NCBI GenBank assembly: GCA_963995505.1
Contig: OZ023186.1
Span: forward strand, 62,001 to 126,000
DNA length: 64,000 nucleotides
Source: Hypericum androsaemum
Taxonomy: Eukaryota > Streptophyta > Magnoliopsida > Malpighiales > Hypericaceae
Reading direction: 5' to 3'
Below the pieces are notes generated by a model. It ran no database searches and was not told the DNA's origin. It was given only the letters and a program-made list of their open reading frames with translations. Positions 46,818 to 58,704 of the stretch are shown here, piece after piece; the stretch's first letter is position 1, and every line of letters begins with the position of its first letter. The translations under genes were made by a program, and so were the position numbers.

Positions 46818-47750
46818 ATGGGAGCGCCCACGGAATTAGGAGCTCGAGGGAGGAGGAAGACCTCGTCGAGAGGCCACCACAAGTTCGTGGGAGTAAGGCA
46901 GAGGCCGTCCGGGAGGTGGGTGGCTGAGATCAAGGACTCTTTGCAGAAGGTCAGGCTGTGGCTGGGGACCTTCGACACCGCGGAGGACGCTGCCAGGGCC
47001 TACGACGACGCCGCCAGGGCCCTCAGGGGCACCAATGCTCGCACCAACTTCGACCTGCCCCAGCCTGGTTCCGGGGGGGCCGCCAGGTTGGGACTCTCCG
47101 ACAACATCGAGCCCTTCTCGTTCGAGCAGGTTTGCGGGAGCGGGGCCGAGGAGGGGGGGTTCGTTGGTGCGCTCAAAGCCAAGCTGCTTGATGGCAAGGG
47201 CCTCCGGTTGCTCCCAAACCCTACTACACCTCCTCTTAAGATTCCGAATCCACCCAACAAGAGGGAGGTGGCGGGTGCCCATCAAGGCGGTTCAGATCAT
47301 AAGCTTTCCAACATCAATCACATGGTTATAGTTGATGATGATCACATGGCGGCGACTGCTCAGCCTCCCAGCTCCCAGTGGAACCAGGCGTCTCCCTCGT
47401 GGGCTAACGAGGCGGGTTACAATCAGATGGCGTGGGCGGGGGAGATGAATAACCATGTGGGCCTCCTCGATAATAACTGGCGAATGTCCACTACTGATCA
47501 GCAACCTGCAGCGTCCATGGAATTGCCGTATAATTCAAACCAGGCCGAGATGGCCACCATGAACATGGAGGGGATGGCTCATGAGATGGAGGGAGTGTTA
47601 GAGGAAGGAGGTCCAAGTGTATGGCCTTCGTTGATGCAATGCGACAACGGCGGCGGTGGTGGTGGTGGTGGGTGGGCAGCTGCTGCTACTTATAATAATG
47701 GCTCATGGGATCCTCTTCTGTACGATTATGTATCCTTGGTGCTAGGCTGA
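46818..47750 (+). CDS. AP2/ERF transcription factor (RAP2.11-like)
   Basis: Nuclear DNA-binding factor of 310 residues in a single exon. One AP2 domain spans about 22-79: [19 protein letters not shown], then [19 protein letters not shown], then [11 protein letters not shown]. The WLG and AARAYDDAA elements are standard. The [16 protein letters not shown] stretch resembles the RAP2.11 branch. The rest is low complexity: Met- and Asn-rich segments and a run of eight glycines near the C-terminus. Basic residues before the domain (RGRRK) may act as a nuclear signal. Third-position GC is high compared with surrounding sequence. The RAP2.11 link is by motif memory, not a tree. Confidence 0.92.
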   Translation: MGAPTELGARGRRKTSSRGHHKFVGVRQRPSGRWVAEIKDSLQKVRLWLGTFDTAEDAARAYDDAARALRGTNARTNFDLPQPGSGGAARLGLSDNIEPFSFEQVCGSGAEEGGFVGALKAKLLDGKGLRLLPNPTTPPLKIPNPPNKREVAGAHQGGSDHKLSNINHMVIVDDDHMAATAQPPSSQWNQASPSWANEAGYNQMAWAGEMNNHVGLLDNNWRMSTTDQQPAASMELPYNSNQAEMATMNMEGMAHEMEGVLEEGGPSVWPSLMQCDNGGGGGGGGWAAAATYNNGSWDPLLYDYVSLVLG

Positions 47751-47993
47751 ATCCAACCCTACCGGTTTTTGTCCCACAACGATCATTCTTTTTCTTGCTG
47801 CAACACATAAGCTGAAGCTTTAATGAGTTCTATTATACATGAGATGAGATATCATCACCTTATGTATCTTCACATTTAAATGTAATATAAGCAACCTATA
47901 TTCCTATTCAGGCTAATATGATTTTGTGTCGAGCACTCAATCTACAGATGCACTTCAAACCCCATGTAAAATCAGTTATTTAGTTGTAGTGCA

Positions 47994-49139
47994 GGTCATG
48001 ATCAATTAGTTTTGATATCGATTCGGAGATCTTTCCTTAGTATCTCTTTCTAGATTTCTAAAGACCTTTTCCTTAATTGGGCTTTTTCTTTTTTACACAT
48101 CCTTCTCTTTCTTCCTCATTATCTTCCTCCATCTTCACTGCCCTTCTCTTACCCTCTAGAGTTGGAGCTACCTTCTCCTTCCTTTGTTTTCCTTGCTCCG
48201 GTTTCTTGATGTTTCGCCTCAACGTTTCCGATCGAGTTCTGGGTACCTCCCTGGTCGACACCACCTTCCTGTCCCCCACGAGGTGCCAACAGTCGGCCCA
48301 TATTAGATCCCCACGGATCGATACTTCTTCCTAGTAAATCGTTGTTTGTCAGGTCATATCGACTCAGATTCGGCCTCCTCCAGCCACTATTCTGATCCGG
48401 CCTTTTTTCCTGCTTAATTTTTTGGTAGTCGGTTATTCTCCGGTCGCCCGCTACAAGCAACCAACAGCAGCTTCTAGGCCAGGAGTTCGGCTCAAGCACA
48501 GAGCTCCTCTAACTCGGCCTCTTCCCTCAACTTCTGCTACAGTCGCCTTCTAGTCGTTGCCGTCTCCCTTCATTTTTGGTCTCATCGCCTCCCCCAGTGC
48601 TGGGACAACTACCGGCATACCAGGGGAGTCTCAGTACGGTGCCAGAAGGGGTTTGTCACAATCGACCTCCCCTTCGGCCGGCTTTATTTCGTGTTATATC
48701 CTACTCTTTTTTGTGATTTTAATGTTTTGCTATGTATTGTTCTTTTGTGTTTCTGTTTTACATTAGGTCTTGCTTCTCTTATTGTGTCTTGTTGTTTCTT
48801 TTGCTTGGATCGGTCCAATCTAAGATCCGTACGGATCTCGATTCTTTTCTGGTTATTGCAGGTGGATAATTGGCTCTCATTTGTGTGCATCTCATATGTA
48901 TTCAAATGCACACAAGTTTGCGTCTATGACGTAACCTTGTAATTTTCGGCAATATTCCGCTCTGGTCGTTAGTTTTCGTAGCTATTCGACCGACCATCGC
49001 TTCCACCCATGTCACTTTGTTATTTTCAGATTGGTTTTTGTTTTCTGTTTGGTGTCTTAGTTCTTTGTCTGTGTTTTATATTTATGTATTATAACTTATT
49101 TATTTAATATTAAGCTCTGCGCCACCCTTCTCAAAAAAA
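47994..49139 (+). mobile_element. 5'-truncated LINE-type insertion
   Basis: A 1146 bp segment ending in a short A tail (CTCAAAAAAA) and flanked by a perfect 11 bp repeat GTTGTAGTGCA (47983-47993 and 49140-49150), as expected for target-primed insertion. The body shows no clear protein domain and is probably LINE 3' untranslated sequence. Confidence 0.75.
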
Positions 49140-49154
49140 GTTGTAGTGCACGCT

Positions 49155-49400
49155 TGTTGTTTTTAGGGTGCAAACTTTTACAAGACGATTCACATTGAAA
49201 GTAACAGCTGGTGTGCGGACCGTCTTGCTAATTTGGGCTTTTCCGAGACGTTAGGAATGCATATCCTAAATGTCCATCCTCCTAACGTCAAGGAACTTAT
49301 GCTTAGTTATATTGGTGATGTAGCGTTTCCAAGGAACTTATGCTTAGTTATATTCTTTTGGGTAGAATCAAATTCAATGACCATATAACATAAATGGAGG
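49155..49400 (+). pseudogene. RNase H-like LINE fragment
   Basis: The frame reads HIESNSWCADRLANLG, then LGMHILNVHPP and a GDVAFPR-like end, matching the last part of plant LINE-encoded RNase H (the ANxxADxLANLG signature). An 11-12 base segment is locally duplicated near 49298 and 49340 (AAGGAACTTATGCTTAGTTA occurs twice). It is a different LINE piece from the preceding insertion. Confidence 0.6.
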
Positions 49401-50400
49401 GTTTTACTCTTCCGAAGTGTTCTTTCTCTCTTGCGATTTTTTTCCACCATGTTTTACCGTAAAATTTTTTTATCAAAACTGGCGGTTGCAACCTCGAAAA
49501 AGGAAATTCTATGACTACTAGGATGTAATTTGGTTTGACTAAAATTTATGTAGCGGCTTGCCCCTCTATTTCCAAAAAAGAGTAACAATTACGATGTCTT
49601 TTTTATCGATCACTTCAATTATATATGATTGAAGAGTAAAGTAATTGACTTGGGGGGTCACATCTCAGATGCCGAAATGAGGTGGGAATATAGGATAAAT
49701 TAAGGATTAGGATTCATTCCCCTGGAGATCATCGATGGACAACAACATGAACCCAAGGATTAGTATGTAAGCAATCGATGCTATTATACACTCACGACTA
49801 AGCATATGGCGATCGCTTTCATAACTAAGCATCGTGATAGTGACATGATCCACTTTTATTTTTTTAATTTTAGGTGGAGAAGTGAGGAACAATAATGAAT
49901 TTGACTGTAGTGGCATGATGATCCACTTCGCCTTCATTTGAATTAGTCATCAATAATGAACTTTACGTCTTTGTTCTTAACAACGCGGCTCATTTGTCCC
50001 CTAGCATGAACAGGGATGGAGACACAGACACCCTCACAAGGTAAGTTAATTACTTATCACCCAAAAAAAGGTAAGTTAATTACTCTCGGTTCTTGTGTGC
50101 GACTTGTCTTCTTTCGCTAATTTCCAACCTGGAAATTTGAATACACTTAACTCTAGAATTCTTATATTCATGAACACAATCTTCATCTGATGTATTATTC
50201 CAATGAAGTGATCCTTGAGACCATAATCTCGGAAGATGCAATCGAGCAACTCCCAAGTTTATTCAGGATACGAAATTCTCTTGCAACCACCTCTTAACAC
50301 AACGACAAAAAATATACTTGCTACTCATCCGAAATGGATGAGGGCACAACTTGTAAGATAAGTTTTATTGGGGAATCTGACAAGAGGTACTAGAGCAGAG
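49401..50400. other. Intergenic, no gene recognised
   Basis: AT-rich spacer downstream of the 50402-51115 gene; no recognisable coding similarity. Confidence 0.5.
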
Positions 50401-50401
50401 C

Positions 50402-51115
50402 TCAGTCGGAACGGGCGTCGGAATAGAGGGGCTCGGTGGGGAGGGCAGCCTTGTCCTTCCGTTTCCACAGCTGCTTCCTCATGGCTGGCTTCTCCGTCCC
50501 GAGACCGTAGTGGTGGGGACGGGGCGGACCAAACACATCGGAGATATCCAAATGCACCCCGGGATCGTTAGTGTTGTAGTTGCTGCTCATCATGATGGAG
50601 TTGTTCACCGCCTGGAAGTTGCTATTCACAAATGTCCCAGCCTCGGAATCATCATCATCATCCTCATCTTCATCATCATCATCATCCTCATCCTCATCAC
50701 CACCCCGACGAGCACTGTTGGCAGGCGCAGATGACTTCTTGTTCCCCAGCAGCTCGCTCCTCATAGTCGCGCCCATGTTGGAACCAGCAAGCGTGACGAT
50801 CCGTACACCGTGCTGGTCGTCCTCCTCCTCGGGCTCCCTGTGGTGGTGGGCCCCTTCCAGCCTGGAGAAGCGGTGGGTGATGGCGTTCACCATGTCCCTG
50901 ACTTCCCTGTCAAGCGCTGATCTTCCTCCGGTTGCAGAAGGCCTGTGGTCTCCCTCCGGCCCTGACTTGGCAGATTCGGGGAACATGGCAGCTTGTTGCG
51001 TGGGGGATGGGGATGGGGATGGGAGGGTGATGCCATTGCCAAGGGGGGGTTCATTCATATATAAACTCCAATCCAACAGCGGAAGAGGAATAACTTGGGG
51101 TGGCAATGCAAGCAT
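50402..51115 (-). CDS. Uncharacterised acidic plant protein
   Basis: A single-exon frame of 237 residues; the true start may be Met20 or Met44. I do not recognise a named family. Conserved-looking islands: RSALDREVRDMVNAITHRFS (65-84), GVRIVTLAGSNMGATMR (103-119) and NSNFQAVNNSIM followed by NDPGVHLDISD (164-193). Between them is a run of Asp/Glu (140-158) encoded by a GAT-type microsatellite. There is no signal peptide or membrane span, and the basic C-terminus (MRKQLWKRKDK) could be a nuclear signal. I recall similar islands in unnamed plant proteins, so it is likely a real gene; its role is unknown. Confidence 0.7.
   Translation of the reverse strand: MLALPPQVIPLPLLDWSLYMNEPPLGNGITLPSPSPSPTQQAAMFPESAKSGPEGDHRPSATGGRSALDREVRDMVNAITHRFSRLEGAHHHREPEEEDDQHGVRIVTLAGSNMGATMRSELLGNKKSSAPANSARRGGDEDEDDDDDEDEDDDDDSEAGTFVNSNFQAVNNSIMMSSNYNTNDPGVHLDISDVFGPPRPHHYGLGTEKPAMRKQLWKRKDKAALPTEPLYSDARSD
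50640..50705. repeat. ATC/CTC trinucleotide repeat coding for the acidic run
   Basis: Imperfect ATCATC/CTC repeats on the plus strand encode the Asp/Glu run of the 50402-51115 protein and are likely length-variable. Confidence 0.8.
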
Positions 51116-51159
51116 ATTTCAATTGTTCCCATCAAGGCAAGGATCACTTGCCCTGTAGT

Positions 51160-52411
51160 TTACAATTGATTCTTCTTTTTTTTATTTCACAATCACAAGC
51201 CTATTCATTCTTCTTTTCTCTATATGCAAAACACTTTTACTGAGTTCTTTTGGATAAGTATAATTTTACATAATTTCAATATGAATATAATTTGTAAGGA
51301 TATTGGGCTATATAAGCGCCTATTACAAAATTGCCTGATTCGCAACATTTACGTCTAATTATGGTACAATTTGCCAGATTTTATTGCTTGACTTTTTCAT
51401 CCCACAAACAAAACAACTTCTCCATGGTGTTCCTTTTTTCCTTTCCTTGTTGTTTTCTCTCTAGGGTTGTGTCTCTTTTCTATGATGACTTTGGCCTTGT
51501 GTGTTGTTTTCTGGGCCGGACACTTCTTTGTAGTTGGGTGTCTAGCGAAAAAATTTCTCCCCATACCCAAAAATCTGATCCAGCCCAATTAGGATAGTCA
51601 CTATGTTATCGTGAAAGGTTAGCTGTTGTATATATTATTAAAACCAAAGCCCATTCATACATTCAGCTCGAGAGATTCGATTCCATTCCAAATGTTGGGT
51701 TTAGTGCTTTAATAATTTCAGTGACTGTTTAGGGATCGATCAGTGAAGTTAAAGCAAGATTGTGATTGCTAATAATTTTGAGAAGAAGATGTCATTGTTG
51801 GTTGGTTTTGGTATTCCAATTTGGTCTGGTTAAACAAAAAATAATAAATGGTAGAGAGTCTCTTTCTCTTCTCTTCTATTGGTCAAGTATATTAATATTA
51901 TGCATGCACCTGTAGGAGAAGCAAAAGACTGTTCTTTCGCACAAAAAATAGTACGTTGGTTTGGTCAGGACACGGAGCCGAAAGCTAACTTTGACCGCTG
52001 CGATTTGAGTTGAGCAGGGGAAGTATAAGACGGCAAGGCACGTGCAACAGAGAAAGCAACTTGACGATTGGTTACAGTGACTAGTGCTCTAACGTTGAGT
52101 TTAGGTTAGGGGTCCCCCCCACCACCCACCACCACCCATTTTGAGTACTTGTGCCCTGTGGGGGTAGTGTTTTTACTTAGCTTCCTTGCTAAGGCAAAGC
52201 AGCGACTCAATGTCTCTTTTTTTTGAAAAAAGCGACTCAATGTCTTGGACATTGAAGAAAGTTCCTCTGTCATTTCATGTCACGTGACCAACTGCCGGGA
52301 CCAAGATTTGTTATACACTGTCCAATTACGACCAGATAATTCTAGTTACGGCTATTAGCAACTTGTCATGATGATCAAAGTTTGTTAATTTCTAACAATT
52401 AGTATTTTTTT
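51160..52411. other. Intergenic, no gene recognised
   Basis: No coding similarity recognised. A C-rich stretch lies near 52115. Confidence 0.5.
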
Positions 52412-53362
52412 GGAAAAAGTCAATTTTAGTACACTATAATATCGCAGTTTTATACATGAGTACCATGTATTTTAAAATGCATAGAACAATTTTAACTTTA
52501 TTTCAATTTTTATCAATAAAATATCTCAGACAAGTGTCCAATTTTTTTTTAAATGACGTACTTTAGTTTCCTACGTCAACTGCCATGTGGATTATTCGGT
52601 GCTAGTCGAGAATGACTTGGATCTTCAACAAATTATAAAGCAGTCTCTTCTCTTCTCTCATCTCCTCCCTCTCCGTCTTCAAACCAAAAAAACAAACAAA
52701 TAAGCAAGAGAACAAAAACACTAAACCCCAGCCCCGCCAAATCCCCTTCTTCCCTGTCTCATCGCGAAATCAAGAGGTACCCACACCAAATCAAACACGT
52801 GAAGGCGCCGGTTGGCCTAGGCCCAGGTTGGCCCATCAAGGGCAAGAACCAGTTTAGGGGCGTACTGTTCAAGTATGTGCTTGCTAGTTGATGATTATCG
52901 CGTTTGGATATATGAGCAAAGATGTTGTCTTTTCTAAGTATTGGGGTTGATGGAGTGATTTGTGAGACAAAGAAAAATGGGATTAATGAGAAAATTGAAT
53001 TGAAATAACAATGGTATTAATGACAAAATTAAATTGAAATAACCATGGTGATTTCACAAGGGCTTGGGAAAGAAGAGGGGAAGAATGAGAGAGAAGGGAG
53101 AGAGCTCGATGAGTTATTAAAATTTTGTACTAATTTGGTATTTTATCACTAGCCACGCCATTACTAACTCATCCCAGACACATATGGCATCGTAGTCCAC
53201 ATCGAAAACAAACTACTTCGTTGTAAAAAAAAATTGGGCAATTGTCTCGGACCTCTTGCTGATGAAAACTAAAATAAGTTAGACATATTTGATGCGTTTT
53301 AAACTACAAGGTACTTAATTATAAAACTGTACTACTATAGGGTACTAAAATAAAAAAATTTC
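52412..53362. mobile_element. Long-TIR MULE-like element (same family as 59589-60799)
   Basis: Inverted repeats of up to ~200 bases: left GTCAATTTTAGTACACTATA, right on the opposite strand TTTTATTTTAGTACCCTATA, continuing through TTTAAAAYGCAT and a GTCCAATTTTTTTTT-like stretch. The interior near 52680-52890 is GC-richer with a CT-rich leader and a short open frame ending KGKNQFRGVLFK, which looks like captured exon sequence but is not identified. No target duplication was found. Confidence 0.6.
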
Positions 53363-53536
53363 AAACTATAGTAGGCTTGATAATTACAATTACGTTAAAA
53401 TCGGACAATTGCCACAAATTTGTTACTTTTTAATTATGTTAGATCTAGAGCGGACTACACAGCGTCTCATAGCAATTGATTTAAAAGTTAATAATTAGTT
53501 TATTAAAAAAACCAAAGAAATTAGTAGGCAGTCTAG

Positions 53537-53829
53537 GGGTGGATTTGGTAGGGACTGGGATAGTCCCAAACTTTGAGGACTAACTCAAACCAATATCACT
53601 ACACATGCAAACCAATATCACTTCACATGCAAACCAATATCACTTCATATGTAAACCAGCGTCTTTTAAACCAATATTACTTCATATACAAATCAATATC
53701 ACTTCACATGCAAACCAATAACACCTGATAGGTTATTGACCATCAGATTTAAAGATAATCAAATCTGACGGTCCAAAATATAGTCTCCACTTATGGACAA
53801 ATTTTCTTTAGTCCCCACTCAATCCGGTC
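53537..53829. mobile_element. MITE with internal 22 bp repeats (copy B)
   Basis: Reverse-oriented relative of 8797-9045. Ends GGGGTGGATTTGGTAGGGAC and, on the opposite strand, GACCGGATTGAGTGGGGACT. About six copies of a 22 bp unit AACCAATATCACTTCACATG(CA). It has the same CATCAGATTT palindrome. It lies about 290 bases upstream of the NAC start. Confidence 0.7.
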
Positions 53830-54118
53830 TTCTGGGAGGGGAAGAATGGGGCTTATCTGTCTTGTTGGTGAAAAAAACATAATATAAAAATAAATAAAAC
53901 TCGGGACCGAAGTCCGAAAGAAACTGTTTAGTTGATTAAAGTAACAAGGAGATAAAAGCAAAAGTCTCCGTGTGGCGTGGGACATTTATCAACTCTTAAA
54001 AGTAGAGAAAGGTTGGCGAATGGCTACTATTGAGCTGAGCTGAGGAGAAGAGGGCTCCTCCTGCTTTCACTTTAAGAACAAATAGAAAAAAGAAAAAGCG
54101 CTTAACGTAAAAGAGAAG

Positions 54119-57100
54119 ATGGAGCTGGAGAGGCTTCCCCTAGGGTTCCGGTTCCGCCCAACCGACGAGGAGCTCATCAACCACTACCTCCGCCTCAAGA
54201 TCAACGGCCGCCACTCCGACGTCCACGTCATCCCCGAGATCGACGTCTGCAAGTGGGAGCCCTGGGATTTGCCCCGTCTGTTTCCTCTCTCTTTGTTTTT
54301 TTTTCCTTACAAAAGAAATACTGTTCCGAAGAGGATTGGTTAGTTAGTTTAGACAAAGTTGTGTATATTATTATTATTTTTATTCAATGATTCTATCCCT
54401 TTCAGAATAAATTCCTAAGAAGATGTCCCGTCCCTCCTTTTGTTTTTTTTATGCTGAATACGAGTCGAACCACTTTTTCTTCAATTAAGTGGAAGATTTT
54501 GTTATGACTCCAATTAGATTACTGGAAGAACCCTAAACCCTATGAGAATCAGAATCCTTGCTTTTGCTGATTGTTTAATTGGGTTGTTCTGTTTGTATCT
54601 AACTAGGTTGTTGGATTTGGTTTGGCAGAGCTGTCAGTGATCAAGACAGATGACCGGGAATGGTTCTTCTTCTGCCCGCGGGATCGCAAATACCCCAACG
54701 GCCACCGCTCCAACAGAGCCACCGAGGCCGGCCACTGGAAGGCCACAGGAAAGGACCGCACCATCCGCTCCCGCAACTCCGCCATCGGCATGAAGAAGAC
54801 CTTAGTTTTCTACAGGGGGCGTGCCCCCAAGGGCCTACGCACCAGCTGGATTATGCATGAGTACCGCCCCACCCTCAAGGACCTCGACGGCTCTGCCCCC
54901 GGCCAGTCCCCGTTCGTCCTCTGCCGCCTATTCCATAAGCCCGAGGAGAAGCCCGAGTCCCTTAAGTACGATGAGCTGGAGCATACAGGGTTCTCCCCCC
55001 TCACTCCCAAGTCCTCTCCTGAGGACAACACGTCCGATCTCGTCCAGGAGAGTATGCCGTCTGACACCCGGTTGGGGAATGATTACGAGGGCATCAAGAT
55101 ATGGTTGACCGATAAGGGAGGAAATGCCACTGCTGCTCCCGCTGTTCACAGCTGCAGCAACAGTCACATGACTTCGGATGCCGAAGATCCGGCACTTGAG
55201 GTCACAAATATCGAGGTGACTAGGGGATTTCTGGTTCCTACTCTCTTTATTAGTTTGTCTTCCCCATCGTGTAGTTTTCTAATCATTGCTACTTCTGATG
55301 AAGCATGCATATCTGCGACAAGAGGAAAACTCTCGCACTTTTGACCCTGCATCTGGTCAACTAGATTGCAAGGTCTTCTCTCCTGTGAATTCGCATATTG
55401 ACTTGGACCAGATTTACTGCATGGGTTCTCCCTTCGCGAATGACTTTGGCAACATAAACAACGGTCAGAGTTTTCATGATGGTAGTGGTGAAAATGATGC
55501 ATACATCATGGACTATTTTGATGGCGTCTTCAACAACCAAGATGATGGTTCTTGCGAAGAGTCGAATAGCCAAAAGAATTCGGTAGTTGATAGTGAGACT
55601 CACTTCGTGGAGGAAGTACCCTTTACACAATGGGATGCCAGGGAAAATGCAGTGCCCTATCAAGCAGATGCTGACATGACTCTACTGCAGGTAGCCTTCC
55701 TTCCTTTCTCTTTTTGCAAAAAGAAAAAGGGGGTGTTTTTCAACTCCCAACATTCTTGTATATGAATGTGGAGTTGTGGTGCTCTTCGTATTTGCTTTAT
55801 ATGGGACCTTCACAATCATATTCCATGATCTCCGATAGCTAGTAAAATTCTGTTTCTTAAATGTCTTTACAGTTCGTGCTATTTACTCCTTATATATTTC
55901 CCAGTATGATGATGGGGGATCTTCTATGGCATCTTCGACGAGCCTTCACCAATTCGCTGGCAATGAACTGCTCCCGTTGCAGGATCCTTTGGATTCTTAC
56001 CATCTTCAGTTGTTTGACGGAGAAGTTCAAAGGGATAATACCGGTCAAATTGAGTTCAACTCTCTTTGCCTAGCTACATCACCGGCCAATCCTCCAACCA
56101 CCTCATCCTTTGTTGTTGTGAATAGACTTGATCAATCATTGCCTCCAGCAAATGCTGTAAACCAGAGCTGCCATACTGATGGGACTGGAATCAAGCTCAG
56201 AACACGCCAGCGTCGACCGCAAGCAAATCCTGAAGATCTGGTCAGTCAAGGCACTGCTAGTAGAAGAATCCGCCTACTGATTAGTCCTGTTGGGGATGGT
56301 GAAGACAAAGACGAAGATGAAGTTCAATCTGCTCCGAAGGAGGTAAACGGGCTTTGCAGGAACCCATGTCCACATTAACTATTTTCTTGTAGGTACATCA
56401 AATGTGAACTACCCATCTGTTGCAGGATGTAGATACAGCAGAACAGAGCCCTGCATTGGATGAGCAGCAAACAGATGGCCTCCTGGATGAGGACGAGAAG
56501 CCTGTGAAGGATTCATTTGAGCGCATGGAAGGCACCGATGAATCTGCCAGTCAGCAGAAAGAGACATCGGCCTCTGCAGATGCACATGCCGCCGCTAAAT
56601 CCCAGTTGTTCCCGGACAACTATGTCAGTCAGGGCACTGCTCCCAGAAGAATCCGTTTACAGGTGCACCCCATGAATACTCCCACCATTGCCCAACTCGT
56701 ACCAGAAAATGGTACGAGTCCATCTCTTGGAAAGGAGAGGGAAGCAGAAGATACAAGCAGCAGCAGAGATGACGATAGAGTGCAACCTGCACCAGAGGCG
56801 GTAAGATTCATCTAGTAGCTGCAGGGCTATTTCATTTTACTGTGATTGAAAAATCCCACATTGTCATTTAATGCAGATTGGAAGGAGCGAGAATGGTGGG
56901 CATGCGTCTAATGAAGCGCAGAAACAAAGCTTATCAGCCACTTGTGACGAGAGCAAGGTGACCGGGAAGGAACTAGCTAGGGACCTGAGGATGAGGGCGA
57001 AACACGGTGATGGAGCAGGCAGCCAGCAGCAGCCTGGGGGATCGTCGACATTGGTTGCACGAAATCTGCAGAAAGCATCGAAGAAAGCCTATATAGCGAG

Positions 57101-57155
57101 TGCGCTTCTAGTTGTGTCTCTGTTTGTAATCTGCATTGGGATATGGAGACCATGA
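54119..57155 (+). CDS. Membrane-tethered NAC transcription factor (NTL type)
   Basis: NAC factors of this class are held at a membrane by a C-terminal span and freed by proteolysis to act in the nucleus. Six exons join in frame for 740 residues: 54119-54275, 54629-55215, 55304-55690, 55905-56342, 56426-56800, 56877-57155. The NAC domain (about 8-150) shows [64 protein letters not shown] and WIMHEYRP. A long acidic and polar region follows. [12 protein letters not shown] (about 490) and [12 protein letters not shown] (about 590) form a repeated motif seen in NTL proteins. The membrane span is about 719-738, followed by only two residues. The exon 1 donor (CCCC/GTCTG) is weak but is the one that keeps phase. 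The start gives [10 protein letters not shown], normal for the family. Confidence 0.92.
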
Positions 57156-57159
57156 CGTA

Positions 57160-58570
57160 GCTTTTCGGTTCCCGAGTGGAAGGAGCAGGAGTGGCAAGGG
57201 ATCTAAGTTTCCGAGCATAGCAGCTTAGGCGTAGGTGAGGAGTAACAGAGCGTAGAGAGTGTAGCGTGCCTTAGGCGTGTGTATTATATGTAGTGAAGGC
57301 AGCTGTAACATAATAATGGTAAGACTTGATATTTAGCTCTGTATCGTTTTAGTTGAATGACCTGACCCGGTTTAGTAGAAAGAGTCGCGTTATTGGTAAA
57401 TGTAGAAAGTTGTGGTAGTTAAGAGTAGTAGATTTCTTAAGTGAGATTAATGTGTCTTATCTATCTGTTGTTTGAAATAATGAGTTGAATATGTAATTTT
57501 GTGTAGAATATGTTATGGAACTGGTGATGATCCGTATGTTTTGTTTTGCGAGGCTAGTCGGTAGTCCCTGTCAGTGAAAATAGCAAAGGAAAGGAGGGAG
57601 GGATTAAGAAATCGGTAGCAACTGGATTTGGATTATATATTGTTAATTTGGGAGATTTAGAAGAACAAAGTTAAGTTGAGGGATGGGGTGGGATAGGATA
57701 GGAATGGGCCTTTGGCTTGGGATCCAGATAGATAGAATCCAAGATTGGAGACCAAGCCACGTGCAAGTTAGCACATTGCATTGGAATTTGTTCTTTCTTG
57801 TTTGTTTTCTTTTCTAATCTGACCTCTGTAAATGAATAACTAACTTCCAACTCTCTATTTCTGTTGCTCCAATTTTTGTAATATTACTCTATCCCCTCCT
57901 CTTTTTTAAGTGTTGTTAGTATTACATTACGGAGGAGATGTTTTTATAAATAGGGAAATAAATAAAATAGGAATTAAGAGTAGTTGTGAGAATCTTTTTA
58001 TCTGACTGGTTGACTATGGAATTAATTTCCTGATCTCACAGATTGGGTAAAACCGGGGCGGGGGCGGCGGGGCAGTTTTTCTTTCTTGAACGAGGTAGTG
58101 GAAGAAGATTCCAGACCCAATGCATACATACGGTTACATCTATCTATGATATCCATCCAGGTGGACTAGGCTTCCATTATAAAACAAGAAGCACACTGAT
58201 TAGATGGCAGCCAAGGAGATTGAAACAACGACCCAACCCATTTAACAATTTACCATCGTCTGTTCACCGCAAAAATCAATTGTATAAGTTTTTAGAGACT
58301 TTAATTTATTTAAAGATGTCTTGGTTAAGATTCTCGAACGAAAAAAACACAATTGTGAGAAATAATTTTTAAAATATGTGATAATATTTGATTCTAAATA
58401 TCATGCGATAAAAGACGATTTCACAAAAATACGGGAGTGGATTAAAAAATAAAGTGAGGCTCTAGAAACAGACAGATAAACCCCCAAGCCTCTGTCTTCC
58501 TCCTCTGTGTTGCCCATGTAGTGTTTATCCGAATACCGCTGCATAATAAATAAAGGCGCCTCCTGATTAG
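57160..58570. other. Intergenic, no gene recognised
   Basis: 3' flank of the NAC gene and promoter region of the small downstream gene; no coding similarity recognised. Confidence 0.5.
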
Positions 58571-58572
58571 GT

Positions 58573-58583
58573 TATATTATAAA
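58573..58583 (+). promoter_or_regulatory. Putative TATA element of the small gene
   Basis: TATATTATAAA-like element about 125 bases before the start codon at 58705. Confidence 0.35.
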
Positions 58584-58704
58584 GACTCACATATACAGAT
58601 AATATAGATCAACACAACAAAATCCCCCAGCCCCTTCCGTTATTCTTTTGCGACGACAACAACAACACATCAACGACAACAAAAAGAAAATAGACAAGAG
58701 AGAG

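Noticed and set aside
50580..51158. Plus-strand frame of 192 codons opposite the acidic protein
   Set aside because: It is a shadow with a poly-Ser run from the ATC repeat; the minus-strand frame has the better-conserved motifs.
52780..52890. KGKNQFRG as an AP2/ERF start
   Set aside because: The match is eight residues, stops soon after and lies inside a MULE-like element; too little to name.
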